Positions 22,472-33,022 of a DNA stretch of 64,000 bases are shown piece by piece. The notes beneath the pieces were generated by a model. That model did no database searches. It saw only the letters and a list, made by a program, of their open reading frames with translations, and was not told the origin of the DNA. The translations under genes were made by a program, and so were the position numbers. Positions within the stretch are counted from its first letter, which is position 1, and every line of letters begins with the position of its first letter. Source of the DNA: an uncultured Rhizobiaceae bacterium (GTDB lineage: Bacteria > Pseudomonadota > Alphaproteobacteria > Rhizobiales > Rhizobiaceae); assembly GCA_947259295.1 (NCBI GenBank), contig CAMYMG010000058.1:124001-188000 (forward strand). The letters run 5' to 3'.

Positions 22472-23326
22472 ATGGACTCTTTCGAAATCAACAAGCTGAT
22501 CGGCGCTTTCCTCGGCGTGGTCTTCATCGTCTTTTCGGTGACCATCATTTCGGATTCCATATTCGCCTCACCGGTGCCCGAGAAAGAAGGCTTCATGATC
22601 GAGGCTGCCGAGCCCGAAGCAAGCGGCGCTGCGGAGGCGGTCGCCGAAGTGCCGATCGGCGTGCTGCTCGCGTCGGCCGACGTTGATGCCGGCGCCACCG
22701 TCTTCAAGAAGTGCGCGGCCTGCCACACCGCCGAAAAGGGCGGCGCCAACAAGGTCGGTCCCAACCTGTGGGACATCGTCGACCGGCCGATCGCCTCACA
22801 TGAGGGCTTCTCCTATTCCTCCGCCATGAAGTCCTTTGCGGAAGGCGGCAAGGTCTGGAGCTTCGATAACCTCAATCACTTCCTGACGTCGCCCAAGGGT
22901 TTCATCAAGGGAACCGCGATGGGCTTTGCCGGCGTTAAAAAGGACAGCGAACGCGCCGATCTCATCGCCTATCTTCACACCCTGTCGGACAACCCGGTCC
23001 CGCTTCCGGAGGCGACAGCGCCCGAACCTGAAAATGCATCGGCCCCGGCCGGCGAGGCAGCACCTGCTGCAACCGAGGCAGCGCCCGCCGAGACCGCGCC
23101 CTCAGAAGCAGCACCCGCTGAAGCGGCACCAGCCGAAGCAGCACCTGCTGCAACCGAGACTGCGCCAGCCGAGACCGCGCCCTCGGAGGCAGCGCCCGCT
23201 GGAGCGGCACCAGCCGAGGCAGCTCCTGCCGACGCTGCGCCGGCTGAAGGAGAACCGGCCGAAGCTGCACCAGCCGAACCAGCGCCAGCCGAGACCGCTC
23301 CTGCCGAGACCGCGCCGGCTCAATGA
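22472..23326 (+). CDS. membrane-anchored cytochrome c with long Ala/Pro/Glu-rich C-terminal tail
   Basis: N-terminal TM; haem motif CAACH in [22 protein letters not shown], distal Met region [12 protein letters not shown]-terminal low-complexity repeats. Confidence 0.92.
   Translation: MDSFEINKLIGAFLGVVFIVFSVTIISDSIFASPVPEKEGFMIEAAEPEASGAAEAVAEVPIGVLLASADVDAGATVFKKCAACHTAEKGGANKVGPNLWDIVDRPIASHEGFSYSSAMKSFAEGGKVWSFDNLNHFLTSPKGFIKGTAMGFAGVKKDSERADLIAYLHTLSDNPVPLPEATAPEPENASAPAGEAAPAATEAAPAETAPSEAAPAEAAPAEAAPAATETAPAETAPSEAAPAGAAPAEAAPADAAPAEGEPAEAAPAEPAPAETAPAETAPAQ
23057..23218 (+). repeat. two tandem 81-bp units (27 aa each) in the cytochrome c tail
   Basis: Unit 1 [27 protein letters not shown] at 23057-23137; unit 2 [27 protein letters not shown] at 23138-23218. 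Confidence 0.85.
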
Positions 23327-23352
23327 CAAAATTGTAACCGTCCGCATCACGA

Positions 23353-23379
23353 AAAAGCCGGGTTCTGCCCGGCTTTTTT
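23353..23379 (+). terminator. rho-independent terminator after cytochrome c gene
   Basis: AAAAGCCGGG-TTCTG-CCCGGCTTTTTT perfect stem and T-tract. Confidence 0.85.
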
Positions 23380-23471
23380 GCTATTAGGGTTCGGGGTCGT
23401 GGATTTCCGCCGTTGCATGGCGGGCACTCCGGGCGTCCGTTTGACCGCCAACGGATCGGGAAAGGGCTATC

Positions 23472-25346
23472 GTGACTGCAAAGAGGTTATTGCTCGCCGG
23501 CTGCATTGCAGCCTCCTTCATCGGCGCTACCCTGCCATCGAACGCGGAGGACTGGCTGACCACTTCGTCGCTGATCGGCACGTCGAAATACGGCAACGAC
23601 TTCAAGCACTACGATTACGTCAATCCCGACGCACCGAAGGGCGGCACGCTGAACGCAATCGCGCCCGGGAGTTTCGACAGTTTCAACCCCTATATCGTCC
23701 AGGGGTCTCCGGCCGCAGGATTTTCGGGCTTCGGCGGTGGTCTGCTCTACGACACGCTGATGGAGCAGTCGACCGACGAGCCGAGCACCAGCCACCCGCT
23801 GCTGGCCGATGCCTACAGGCACCCGGACGATTTCTCGTCGGCCGTCTACCGCCTCGATCCGCGGGCAAAGTGGCATGACGGAAAGCCTGTCACGGTCGAG
23901 GACGTCGTCTGGACGTTCGGGGTGCTCAAGGCCAACAGTCCCCTCTACAACAAGTACTTTGCCAACGTGACCGAGGCGGTTGCGCTCAACGACCGCGAGA
24001 TCGAGTTCCGCTTCGACCAGAAGGGCAATCGCGAATTGCCGCACATCCTCGGCGACATGCCGGTTCTGCCGAAGCACTGGTGGGAGGGGACGGACGCTTC
24101 GGGCAACAAGCGCGACATAACCCGCCAGACACTGGAGCCACCGCTCGGTTCGGCCGCCTACAAGATCAAGAGCTTCAAGCCCGGCCAGGAAATCGTCTGG
24201 GAGCGGGTCAAGGACTATTGGGGTGCGAACGTGCCCGTGAAAGTCGGGCGAGAGAACTTCGACGAACGCCGGTACGTCTATTTCAGGGACGACAACGCCG
24301 AATGGCAGGCCTTCACCAAGGGCGGCTTCGAGGATATTCGGCCCGAGAACCGCTCGCAGCGCTGGGCGATCGGCTACGACTTCCCGGCCTTCAAGGCTGG
24401 CGACGTCATCAAGACGGAGTTCGAGACGACGTCGAGCGAGCCGATGCAGGGCTTCATTCTCAATGTGCGCCGGCCGCAGTTCCAGGACCGCCGGGTACGC
24501 CAAGCTTTGACCTACGCCTTCGACTTCGAAAGCATGAATCGTACGCTTTTCTACGACTCCTACACCCGGACAGATAGCTATTTCGAAGGCGGTGAACTGG
24601 CTTCGAGCGGCCTGCCGACCGGCAAGGAACTCGAAATCCTCGAGCCGTTCCGGGACCAGCTGCCGCCTGAAGTGTTCACCGAAGAATTCAAGCTGCCGGT
24701 CTACGACACGCCGCAGGCGACGCGCGACAATCTGCGGCGCGCCGTGCAGCTGTTCAAGGAAGCCGGTTGGGTGAGCAAGGGCGGCAAGATGGTCAGCGAG
24801 GCGACCGGCGAGCAGTTCAAGATCGAGTTTCTCGGCGACGATCCGACCGATGAACGTGTCACCGCTCCGTTCATCGACAATCTGAGGCGGCTTGGCATCG
24901 ATGCCACCCTGCGCATCGTCGACACCAGCCAGTATGTGAACCGCTACCAGAACTTCGACTACGACGCGGTCACGGCCGTGCTCGCGCAATCGCAGTCGCC
25001 CGGCAACGAGCAGCGCGACTACTTTTCATCTGCGGCCGCAGATGTGCCCGGTTCGCGCAACAAGTCGGGTATCAAGAACCCGGTTGTCGATGCACTGGTT
25101 GACAAGGTCATCTTCGCCACCGACCGCGAGGACCTCCTGGCGGCAACGCACGCGCTCGACCGCGTGCTTCTGTGGAACTTCTACATCGTGCCGCAATGGC
25201 ACCTGCCGAAGGTCTGGATCGCAAGGTGGGACAAGTTCGGCCTGCCGAAAGAGCAGCCGAGCTATGCCGGTGTCGATACGGACTCCTGGTGGATCGATCC
25301 GGAGAAAGAAGCAGCGCTCGCGGCCAAGTACAAGTCGGTGAATTGA
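23472..25346 (+). CDS. peptide/oligopeptide ABC transporter substrate-binding protein, YejA-like copy 1
   Basis: Signal peptide; SBP family 5 pattern (YVNPDAPKGGTLNAIAPGSFDSFNPY; DPRAKWHDGKPVTVEDVVWTF; RRPQFQDRRVRQALTYAFDFE). Confidence 0.92.
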   Translation: MTAKRLLLAGCIAASFIGATLPSNAEDWLTTSSLIGTSKYGNDFKHYDYVNPDAPKGGTLNAIAPGSFDSFNPYIVQGSPAAGFSGFGGGLLYDTLMEQSTDEPSTSHPLLADAYRHPDDFSSAVYRLDPRAKWHDGKPVTVEDVVWTFGVLKANSPLYNKYFANVTEAVALNDREIEFRFDQKGNRELPHILGDMPVLPKHWWEGTDASGNKRDITRQTLEPPLGSAAYKIKSFKPGQEIVWERVKDYWGANVPVKVGRENFDERRYVYFRDDNAEWQAFTKGGFEDIRPENRSQRWAIGYDFPAFKAGDVIKTEFETTSSEPMQGFILNVRRPQFQDRRVRQALTYAFDFESMNRTLFYDSYTRTDSYFEGGELASSGLPTGKELEILEPFRDQLPPEVFTEEFKLPVYDTPQATRDNLRRAVQLFKEAGWVSKGGKMVSEATGEQFKIEFLGDDPTDERVTAPFIDNLRRLGIDATLRIVDTSQYVNRYQNFDYDAVTAVLAQSQSPGNEQRDYFSSAAADVPGSRNKSGIKNPVVDALVDKVIFATDREDLLAATHALDRVLLWNFYIVPQWHLPKVWIARWDKFGLPKEQPSYAGVDTDSWWIDPEKEAALAAKYKSVN

Positions 25347-27220
25347 TGCCGGCAAGCGTGCTTTCCAGGCGGGATTTCCTGGCGCTCGGCGGCTCCGCGC
25401 TGGCGGCCGGCGCTCTCCCCCATCCGGCCTTCGCCGAGACTCCCGTCGAGACCAAGCTGCATGGCCTGTCGGCCTTCGGCGACCTGAAATATCCGGCGAA
25501 TTTCGACAGCCTCGATTATCTGAACCCGACAGCGCCGAAGGGCGGAACGTTCAATTTCCAGCCGCCGAACTGGCTGTACAACCAGAACACGCAGACGTTC
25601 AACACGTTGAATTCCTTCGTTCCGAGGGGCGATGCGCCGCCGAGGATGGAACTCTGCTTCGATTCGCTGATGATCGTCGCTCTCGACGAGCCGGATGCAC
25701 TCTACGGGCTGGTGGCCGAGACCGTGACGCTCTCGGCCGACCGGAACAGCTTCGACTTCGCGCTTCGGCCTTCGGCCCGCTTTCATGACGGTACACCGCT
25801 GACTGCCGAGGATGCGGCCTTTACATTCAACCTGCTGAAGGCAGAGGGCCATCCCAGCCTGTCGCTTCCGCTGACACACATGACGTCGGCCGAGGCACTG
25901 GATGGCCGGACGCTGCGGCTCACCTTTTCCGGCCAGCAATCGGCGCGGACGGTTCTGGACGTTGTCGCTTTTCCGATCCTGTCGAAGCGATACTTTTCCG
26001 AGAAGAAGTTCAGCGGAAACGGGCTTGAGCCGCCACTGGGGTCAGGGCCCTACAAGGTCGGCAGGGTCGTTGCCGGCCGGACGATCGAATACGAGCGCGT
26101 CGGCGACTACTGGGCGAAAGACCTGCCGATCAATCGCGGCATGTACAATTTCGATGTCATCCGCATCGAATTCTATCGCGAACGACAGGCTGCCTTCGAG
26201 GCATTCAAGAAAGGCGACATCCACTATCGCCAGGAATTCGTCTCTCGCGTCTGGGCGACGGGCTATGATTTCCCGGCCCTGGCGGACGGCAAGGTCGTGA
26301 AGCGGGAATTCCCGGGCGAGAAGCGGCCGTCGATGCAGGCCGTCGCGGTCAACCAGCGGCGCGAGCGCTTCCGCGATCCGCGGGTACGCCAGGCGATCGG
26401 CATGTGCTTCGACTTCGAATGGACCAACCGAAACCTTTTCTACAATGCCTATGAGCGTTCCCAGTCCTGCTTCGAGCGCTCGGACTACAAAGCCGAGGGG
26501 CTCCCCTCGCCCGAGGAACTCGCGCTGCTTGAGCCGCTCAGGGGAAAGATACCCGATGAGGCTTTCGGCGAAGCCGTCATCCAGGCAGTAACCGACGGTT
26601 CGGGACGCGACCGCAAGGTACTCGGCGACGCATCGCGCCTGCTGGACGAGGCGGGCTGGAAGCGCTCGGGCGCCTTTCGCGTCAACTACCGCAACGAACG
26701 CCTGTCCGTGGAAATTCTGATCGACGACGAGTCTTTGGCCCGCGTCTTCGGCCCGTGGATGGAAATCATGAGGTCGATCGGCATCGATGCATCCATCCGT
26801 CTGGTGGACGCCGCGCAGCATCAGGCGCGACAGGCAAGCTTCGACTTCGATCTCATTTCCATGGCCCTGTCGTTCAGCGCAACGCCGACGCGCGACGAGA
26901 TCGACGGGCTTTTCAATTCGCGCGCAGCCGGGCTTACCGGTTCGCGAAATCTGCCGGGAACATCCGATCCTTCCGTCGACGCATTGCTCGACGCAGTCGG
27001 GGCCGCCGAGGACCGCCAGAGCCTGATTGTCGCCTTGCGTTCCCTCGACCGGGTCTTGCGTGCGCGGCGAGACTGGATTCCAAGTTGGTTCTCGGCGAAT
27101 CATCGGGCCGCCTTCTGGGACATGTTCGGCTACCAGGAGCCCAAGCCCGACTACGGTTTTCCGGTCGAGACGATGTGGTGGTTCGACAAGGACAAGGCGG
27201 CGGCGATTGGCAAGGGGTAG
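25346..27220 (+). CDS. peptide/oligopeptide ABC transporter substrate-binding protein, YejA-like copy 2 (Tat-type signal)
   Basis: SRRDFLALGGSALAAGALP twin-Arg leader; YLNPTAPKGGTFNFQ; RFRDPRVRQAIGMCFDFEW; start overlaps the preceding stop (TGATG). Confidence 0.92.
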   Translation: MPASVLSRRDFLALGGSALAAGALPHPAFAETPVETKLHGLSAFGDLKYPANFDSLDYLNPTAPKGGTFNFQPPNWLYNQNTQTFNTLNSFVPRGDAPPRMELCFDSLMIVALDEPDALYGLVAETVTLSADRNSFDFALRPSARFHDGTPLTAEDAAFTFNLLKAEGHPSLSLPLTHMTSAEALDGRTLRLTFSGQQSARTVLDVVAFPILSKRYFSEKKFSGNGLEPPLGSGPYKVGRVVAGRTIEYERVGDYWAKDLPINRGMYNFDVIRIEFYRERQAAFEAFKKGDIHYRQEFVSRVWATGYDFPALADGKVVKREFPGEKRPSMQAVAVNQRRERFRDPRVRQAIGMCFDFEWTNRNLFYNAYERSQSCFERSDYKAEGLPSPEELALLEPLRGKIPDEAFGEAVIQAVTDGSGRDRKVLGDASRLLDEAGWKRSGAFRVNYRNERLSVEILIDDESLARVFGPWMEIMRSIGIDASIRLVDAAQHQARQASFDFDLISMALSFSATPTRDEIDGLFNSRAAGLTGSRNLPGTSDPSVDALLDAVGAAEDRQSLIVALRSLDRVLRARRDWIPSWFSANHRAAFWDMFGYQEPKPDYGFPVETMWWFDKDKAAAIGKG

Positions 27221-27325
27221 AACCCAATTCAGGGAACGGGCTTTTGACGGAGAGGGGGTGGTGAGCGTGCAGCAGCGTGCTTGCTCGCGCCTGTCTGCGG
27301 CCGGCTTCGGAAAGGCTGGCCACTG

Positions 27326-28423
27326 ATGGGCGCCTATATCCTCAGACGCATTCTGCTGATGATCCCGACCCTGCTCGGCATCATGGCGATCTCATTCGCT
27401 GTCATCCAGTTCGCACCCGGCGGTCCCGTCGAACAGGTAATCGCCAAGTTGACGGGACAGGGTTCAGACCGCCTTAGCGGCGGCGGTGGCGACGGCGTGG
27501 CGGGCGGCAGCAACTTCGGCGAAGGCGGCGAGGGATCGTCGAAATACCGCGGCGCGCAAGGCCTCGACGCCGAGTTCATCGCCAAGCTCGAGAAGCAGTT
27601 CGGCTTCGACAAGCCGCCGCTCGAGCGGTTCGGCCTGATGCTCTGGAATTATGCCCGCTTCGACTTCGGCGAGAGCTACTTCCGCGACATCTCGGTGCTC
27701 GACCTGATCCTGGAAAAGATGCCGGTCTCGATTTCGATCGGGCTCTGGATCACGCTCCTGTCCTACCTCATCTCGATACCGCTCGGAATCCGCAAGGCGG
27801 TCAAGGACGGCTCGGCCTTTGACGTCTGGACCAGCGGCGTCGTCATCGTCGGCTACGCCATTCCCGGCTTCCTCTTTGCCATCATGCTGATGGTGTTCTT
27901 CGCCGGCGGCTCGTTCTTCGACTGGTTTCCGCTGCGCGGGCTGACCTCGGAAAACTTCGACCAGTTGTCGATCGGCGGCAAGATCCTCGACTATTTCTGG
28001 CATTTGGCGCTGCCGTTGACGGCGATGGTCCTGTCCGCCTTCGCGACCACGACGCTGCTGACCAAGAATTCGTTCCTCGATGAAATCCGCAAGCAATATG
28101 TCGTCACGGCAAGGGCCAAGGGGCTGTCCGAACGGCAGGTGCTCTACGGTCACGTATTCCGCAATGCCATGCTGATCATCATCGCCGGATTTCCCGGCGC
28201 CTTCATATCGGCCTTCTTCACCGGGTCGCTGCTCATCGAGAACATCTTCTCGCTCGACGGACTGGGACTCCTCGGCTTCCGTTCGGTGCTCGACCGCGAC
28301 TATCCGGTGGTCTTCGCCAACCTCTACATATTTTCTCTTCTTGGCCTTTTCGTCAGCCTGATTTCGGACCTCACCTATACCTGGATCGATCCGCGGATCG
28401 ATTTCGACCGGAGAGACGTCTGA
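27326..28423 (+). CDS. yejB: peptide ABC transporter permease YejB-like
   Basis: [37 protein letters not shown]; glycine-rich segment before [11 protein letters not shown] as expected for YejB. Confidence 0.9.
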   Translation: MGAYILRRILLMIPTLLGIMAISFAVIQFAPGGPVEQVIAKLTGQGSDRLSGGGGDGVAGGSNFGEGGEGSSKYRGAQGLDAEFIAKLEKQFGFDKPPLERFGLMLWNYARFDFGESYFRDISVLDLILEKMPVSISIGLWITLLSYLISIPLGIRKAVKDGSAFDVWTSGVVIVGYAIPGFLFAIMLMVFFAGGSFFDWFPLRGLTSENFDQLSIGGKILDYFWHLALPLTAMVLSAFATTTLLTKNSFLDEIRKQYVVTARAKGLSERQVLYGHVFRNAMLIIIAGFPGAFISAFFTGSLLIENIFSLDGLGLLGFRSVLDRDYPVVFANLYIFSLLGLFVSLISDLTYTWIDPRIDFDRRDV

Positions 28424-29556
28424 TGGCGTTGGCCGACGCACTGCCGGTCCCGCCGAAGAGGCCCCTTCTGTCGCCGCTCAACCAGCGTCGCTGGCAGAGC
28501 TTCAAGGCCAACCGGCGCGGCTACTGGTCGTTGTGGATCTTCCTGGCGCTGTTCGGCCTGTCGCTGATCGCCGAGGTGATCGCCAACGACCGTCCGATCC
28601 TTGCCTACTACAATGGCGAGTTTCTGGTGCCGTTCGCGGTCGACTATCCGGAGGAGAAGTTCGGCGGATTTCTGGCCGTCACCGACTACCGCGATCCGGT
28701 GATATCCGAAGAGATCGAGGCGAATGGCTGGATCCTCTGGCCGCCGATCCGCTATTCCTACCGCACGGTCAACAACGACATTCCACAGGCCGCTCCTGCC
28801 AAACCATCCTGGCTCTACGACAAGGAGACGCGCTGCCAGCGCTACCCGCTCGGTGTCGACGATCCTGCCTGCAATATCGGCAACTGGAATTGGCTCGGCA
28901 CCGACGACCAGGCGCGCGACGTGCTGGCGCGCGTCATCTATGGTTTCCGCATCTCGGTGCTATTCGGCCTCATCCTCACGCTGGGCTCGGCGGTGATCGG
29001 GGTCTCTGCCGGCGCCGTGCAGGGCTATTTCGGCGGCATGGTCGACCTGCTGTTCCAGCGCTTCATCGAGATCTGGACGGCCATCCCTGTGCTCTATCTC
29101 CTGCTCATCGTCGCTGCGGTCCTGCCGCCTGGCTTCTTTATCCTGCTTGGCCTGATGCTGCTATTCTCCTGGGTCGCCTTCGTCGGCGTCGTCAGGGCGG
29201 AGTTCCTGCGCGCGCGCAATTTCGAATATGTCAACGCGGCCCGTGCGCTCGGCGTATCGAACGGAACGATCATGTTCCGCCACCTGTTGCCCAACGCCAT
29301 GGTCGCGACGCTGACCTTCCTGCCTTTCATCCTCAACGGCTCCATCACGACGCTGACGTCGCTCGACTTCCTCGGCTTCGGCCTGCCGCCAGGTTCGGCG
29401 TCGCTCGGCGAGCTGCTGCGACAGGGACAGAGCAATCTCAACGCGCCGTGGCTAGGCCTCTCCGGCTTCGTCGTGATCTCGCTGATGCTGTCGCTGCTAA
29501 TCTTCATCGGCGAAGCGACGCGCGACGCTTTCGACCCGAGGAAGACATTCAAGTGA
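28423..29556 (+). CDS. yejE: peptide ABC transporter permease YejE-like
   Basis: RRWQSFKANRRGYWSLWIFLALFGLSLIAEVIANDRP; WNWLGTDDQARDVLARVIYGFRISVLFG. Confidence 0.92.
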   Translation: MALADALPVPPKRPLLSPLNQRRWQSFKANRRGYWSLWIFLALFGLSLIAEVIANDRPILAYYNGEFLVPFAVDYPEEKFGGFLAVTDYRDPVISEEIEANGWILWPPIRYSYRTVNNDIPQAAPAKPSWLYDKETRCQRYPLGVDDPACNIGNWNWLGTDDQARDVLARVIYGFRISVLFGLILTLGSAVIGVSAGAVQGYFGGMVDLLFQRFIEIWTAIPVLYLLLIVAAVLPPGFFILLGLMLLFSWVAFVGVVRAEFLRARNFEYVNAARALGVSNGTIMFRHLLPNAMVATLTFLPFILNGSITTLTSLDFLGFGLPPGSASLGELLRQGQSNLNAPWLGLSGFVVISLMLSLLIFIGEATRDAFDPRKTFK

Positions 29557-31184
29557 CCGAAGCGCCGCTCCTCTCGGTCCGCGACCTATCCGTTGCCTTC
29601 ACGCAGGGCGGCAACACGACGACCGCGGTCGACCACATCTCCTTCGACATCGCCAAGGGAGAGACCGTGGCGCTGGTCGGCGAATCGGGCTCCGGCAAAT
29701 CCGTCTCGGCCCTATCCGTCCTCAAGCTCCTGCCCTACCCGCCCGCCAGCCATCCGTCCGGCCAGATCCTGTTCAAGGGCAAGGACCTGCTGGTGCAGGG
29801 CGAGAAGGAACTGCGGCAGGTGCGCGGCAACAAGGTCACGATGATCTTCCAGGAGCCGATGACCTCGCTCAACCCGCTGCACACGATCGAGCAGCAGATC
29901 GTCGAGGTTCTATCCATCCATCAGGGCATGCGCGACCAGCAGGCCCGCGCACGAACGCTCGAACTGTTCCGGGAAGTCGGCATCCGCGACCCCGAAAAGC
30001 GTCTCGGCGCCTACCCGCATCAGTTGTCGGGAGGACAACGCCAACGCGTCATGATTGCCATGGCGCTCGCCAACGAGCCCGAACTGCTGATCGCCGACGA
30101 ACCGACAACGGCGCTCGACGTCACCGTGCAGGCGCAGATCCTGGAACTCCTGGCCGGGCTCAAGGCGCGGATGGGGATGTCCATGCTGTTCATCACCCAC
30201 GACCTCGGCATCGTGCGCAAGATCGCGGACCGTGTCTGCGTCATGACCCAGGGCAAGATCGTCGAGACTGGTCCGACCGAAGAGATCTTCGCCAATCCCC
30301 AGCATGAATATACGCAGCACCTACTCGCGGCCGAGCCCAAGGGCAAGCCGCCGGCAGCCGACGCCTCGGCCAGGACCGTCATGTCCGGCAAGGACATCAA
30401 GGTCTGGTTCCCGATCAAGCAGGGCTTCTTCCGCAATGTGGTCGACAATGTGAAGGCGGTCGACGGCGTCGACGTGACCGTGAGGGCCGGCCAGACGCTC
30501 GGGGTCGTCGGCGAGTCCGGATCGGGCAAGACCACGCTCGGCCTCGCTTTGGCGCGGATGATCTCGTCGCAGGGAAACATCAATTTCGATGGGCGCGACA
30601 TCGACGCCCTGTCCTTCAATGCCATGCGACCGCTGCGCCGCGAGATGCAGATCGTGTTCCAGGATCCCTACGGCTCGCTCAGCCCGCGCATGTCGGTGTC
30701 CGAAATCATCGAGGAGGGGCTCAAGATCCATGAGCCGACGCTGTCGTTCGAACAGCGCGACGGAAAAGTTGTCGACGTTCTCAAGGAGGTCGGCCTCGAC
30801 CCCGAGACGCGATTTCGCTACCCGCACGAGTTTTCCGGCGGCCAGCGGCAGCGCATCGCGATCGCGCGCGCCATGGTCCTGAAGCCGAAATTCGTGATGC
30901 TCGACGAACCCACTTCGGCGCTCGACATGAGCGTACAGGCGCAGGTAGTCGATCTGCTGCGCCAGTTGCAGCAGAAGCACGACCTCGCCTATCTGTTCAT
31001 CAGCCATGACCTGAAGGTGATCCGGGCACTCGCCAACAACGTGATCGTCATGCGCAACGGCAAGATCGTAGAGGGCGGCCCCGCCGAGGATATTTTCGAG
31101 CGGCCGCAATCCGCCTATACAAGAGCCCTGATCTCGGCGGCCTTCAATATCGAGACGGCTGCGGGCGGCGTCGTCAGCGAATAA
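29553..31184 (+). CDS. yejF: peptide ABC transporter ATP-binding protein YejF-like (tandem ATPase domains)
   Basis: Two Walker A motifs ([26 protein letters not shown]) and two LSGGQ/FSGGQ signatures; GTG start overlaps yejE stop. Confidence 0.92.
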   Translation: MTEAPLLSVRDLSVAFTQGGNTTTAVDHISFDIAKGETVALVGESGSGKSVSALSVLKLLPYPPASHPSGQILFKGKDLLVQGEKELRQVRGNKVTMIFQEPMTSLNPLHTIEQQIVEVLSIHQGMRDQQARARTLELFREVGIRDPEKRLGAYPHQLSGGQRQRVMIAMALANEPELLIADEPTTALDVTVQAQILELLAGLKARMGMSMLFITHDLGIVRKIADRVCVMTQGKIVETGPTEEIFANPQHEYTQHLLAAEPKGKPPAADASARTVMSGKDIKVWFPIKQGFFRNVVDNVKAVDGVDVTVRAGQTLGVVGESGSGKTTLGLALARMISSQGNINFDGRDIDALSFNAMRPLRREMQIVFQDPYGSLSPRMSVSEIIEEGLKIHEPTLSFEQRDGKVVDVLKEVGLDPETRFRYPHEFSGGQRQRIAIARAMVLKPKFVMLDEPTSALDMSVQAQVVDLLRQLQQKHDLAYLFISHDLKVIRALANNVIVMRNGKIVEGGPAEDIFERPQSAYTRALISAAFNIETAAGGVVSE

Positions 31185-31203
31185 TCGGAATCCAGAGGAA
31201 ACA

Positions 31204-32154
31204 ATGGCTGAGAACGATCAAGGCCGCGTGCTGCTTTCGGTAACAGGGTTCAATCCGCGACTGTGGTTCGATCTGCTGTCGAAGAACCGCGAGGTGACGC
31301 TCGAGCCGGATGGCCCGGACGATCCGTCGATCACCTACGCAGTGGTCTGGAAGCAGCGGCCGAACCTACTGTCGAGCCTGCCGAACCTGCGCGCGATCTT
31401 CTCCATCGGCGCCGGCGTCGACCATATCTTCACCGACCCCGGCCTGCCTGACGTCCCGATCGTCCGTGTCGTGGACGAAAACCTGACGCAATACATGACC
31501 GAATACGTGCTCTGGCGGGTGCTCGACCACCAGCGGCAGGGAATGCTGTTCCGCGCCCAGCAAAAGCGGAAGATCTGGCGCGAGCCGGCGCAGCGGCCTG
31601 CCGGCGACATTGCCGTCGGCATCATGGGGCTCGGACAACTCGGGCGCGCCGCGGCGCGGACCCTGCTGGCGGCGGGTTTCCGGGTTAACGGCTGGAGCCG
31701 CAGCGAAAAGACGATGACCGATGTTGCGACGTTTTACGGCGACAACGGATTGGTGCCGTTCCTCAATGCGACCGACATTCTGGTCGTGCTGCTGCCACTG
31801 ACGCCCCAGACGACAGGCATCGTCAACTATGAGCTCCTGCGCGAACTACGGAAGCGCAACGGGCTGGGCGGCGCCGTGCTGATCAATGCCGGACGCGGCA
31901 AGTTGCAGAAGGACGCCGACATCCTGCGCGCGCTGGAGGATGGTACGCTTAAGGAAGCGAGCCTCGACGTCTTCGAAGTGGAACCGCTGCCGCGCACCAG
32001 CCCGCTGTGGAGCCATCCAGGCATATTCATCACGCCGCACGCCGCTGCGACGTCCGACCCGGTGCACCTCGTTCAGCCGATGCTCGAACAGATGGCTGCC
32101 TTCGAGCGGGGCGAACCACTGCAGAATGTCGTGGACCGCAACGCCGGATACTGA
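31204..32154 (+). CDS. D-2-hydroxyacid dehydrogenase, glyoxylate/hydroxypyruvate reductase A-like
   Basis: VGIMGLGQLGRAAARTLLAAGFRVNGWSRS; LINAGRGKLQKDADILRALEDGTLKEASLDVFEVEPLP. Confidence 0.9.
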   Translation: MAENDQGRVLLSVTGFNPRLWFDLLSKNREVTLEPDGPDDPSITYAVVWKQRPNLLSSLPNLRAIFSIGAGVDHIFTDPGLPDVPIVRVVDENLTQYMTEYVLWRVLDHQRQGMLFRAQQKRKIWREPAQRPAGDIAVGIMGLGQLGRAAARTLLAAGFRVNGWSRSEKTMTDVATFYGDNGLVPFLNATDILVVLLPLTPQTTGIVNYELLRELRKRNGLGGAVLINAGRGKLQKDADILRALEDGTLKEASLDVFEVEPLPRTSPLWSHPGIFITPHAAATSDPVHLVQPMLEQMAAFERGEPLQNVVDRNAGY

Positions 32155-32164
32155 GCCCGCCCGT

Positions 32165-33022
32165 CTAAGGCCTGCGGTAACCGGTCGGCTGTCCATAGAG
32201 GTAGCCGATGCGCTCGATGGCATCGGCAAGGCGCTCGCGCGAGACCAGCATCGTGTGGCCATTGGCATGGATCATCGATTCATGATCGGTCATGATCGCC
32301 ACATGGCCCTTCCAGAACACCAGGTCGCCGCGACGCAGACCCGAAAGGCCGTCGATTTCGAGCCTCTCTCCAACCGTCTCGGCCTGCATGTCGCTGTCCC
32401 GCAGCACGTCCCTGCCGGCCATGCGCATCGACAATTGGACAAGGCCCGAGCAGTCGATGCCGAACGCCGTCGAGCCGCCCCACAGATAGGGCGTGCCCGC
32501 CAGCGCCTCGGCGACGGTGACGAAATCGGGCGCACGGTCGCCGACCGGCGTCAGGTGGCCTGCGACAATCGCTTCGCCCGGCGAAAGGATGGCGTATCGG
32601 GTACCGCGCGTTTCGACAAAGTCGACCACCGATACTAACGCGCCCATCGACAGGCTGGTCGTTCGGGGGAATTTCAGGTCTGGTCCCGTGTATATGAAGG
32701 TGCGGGGGACGGAGACCAGGTGGGTCGGGGTAGCCGTCCCCTCTCCGAGCGCATTTGCCTCGACATAGCCGACATAACCGTCCCGCCGGCCTTGTACCCA
32801 GGCCCAGCCGTCCCTCTCGTCGAACACGGCAACATCGTCGCCGCGTTGCAACTGGGTGTTCAATCCGGCGCCCGGCTGAGGCTCGCGGAGCATGTCGGCG
32901 ACAGGGACGGTTACCCGCGCGGCGCGGCCCGCGACAAATCGTTCGGAGACGACCTGCCCCTTGAGCTTTTCGTCGGCGAGGTCTGGCCGGAAGGCGTGCA
33001 GGCGCTTGTCGTAGGCAGTCAA
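32165..33022 (-). CDS. NlpC/P60-family peptidase with SH3-like domain
   Basis: GTPYLWGGSTAFGIDCSGLVQLSMRMAG catalytic Cys region and GDLVFWKGHVAIMTDHESMIHANGH. Confidence 0.92.
   Translation of the reverse strand: MTAYDKRLHAFRPDLADEKLKGQVVSERFVAGRAARVTVPVADMLREPQPGAGLNTQLQRGDDVAVFDERDGWAWVQGRRDGYVGYVEANALGEGTATPTHLVSVPRTFIYTGPDLKFPRTTSLSMGALVSVVDFVETRGTRYAILSPGEAIVAGHLTPVGDRAPDFVTVAEALAGTPYLWGGSTAFGIDCSGLVQLSMRMAGRDVLRDSDMQAETVGERLEIDGLSGLRRGDLVFWKGHVAIMTDHESMIHANGHTMLVSRERLADAIERIGYLYGQPTGYRRP

Noticed and set aside
22990-23330. Possible CRISPR-like or VNTR array in the repetitive GC-rich segment
   Set aside because: Repeats are contiguous, in-frame and coding (Ala/Pro/Glu tail of the cytochrome c); no spacers.
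23487-24989. 500-aa minus-strand ORF antisense to the first YejA-like gene
   Set aside because: Shadow ORF; the sense frame has a signal peptide and SBP family 5 motifs.
27470-27590. Glycine-rich segment in the YejB-like permease ([31 protein letters not shown])
   Set aside because: At first looked like an unusual insertion, but a similar glycine-rich stretch is expected at this position in YejB proteins.
28533-29552. N-terminal extension of the 883-aa ORF ending in yejF
   Set aside because: Out-of-frame reading through yejE; the real yejF starts at the GTG at 29553.
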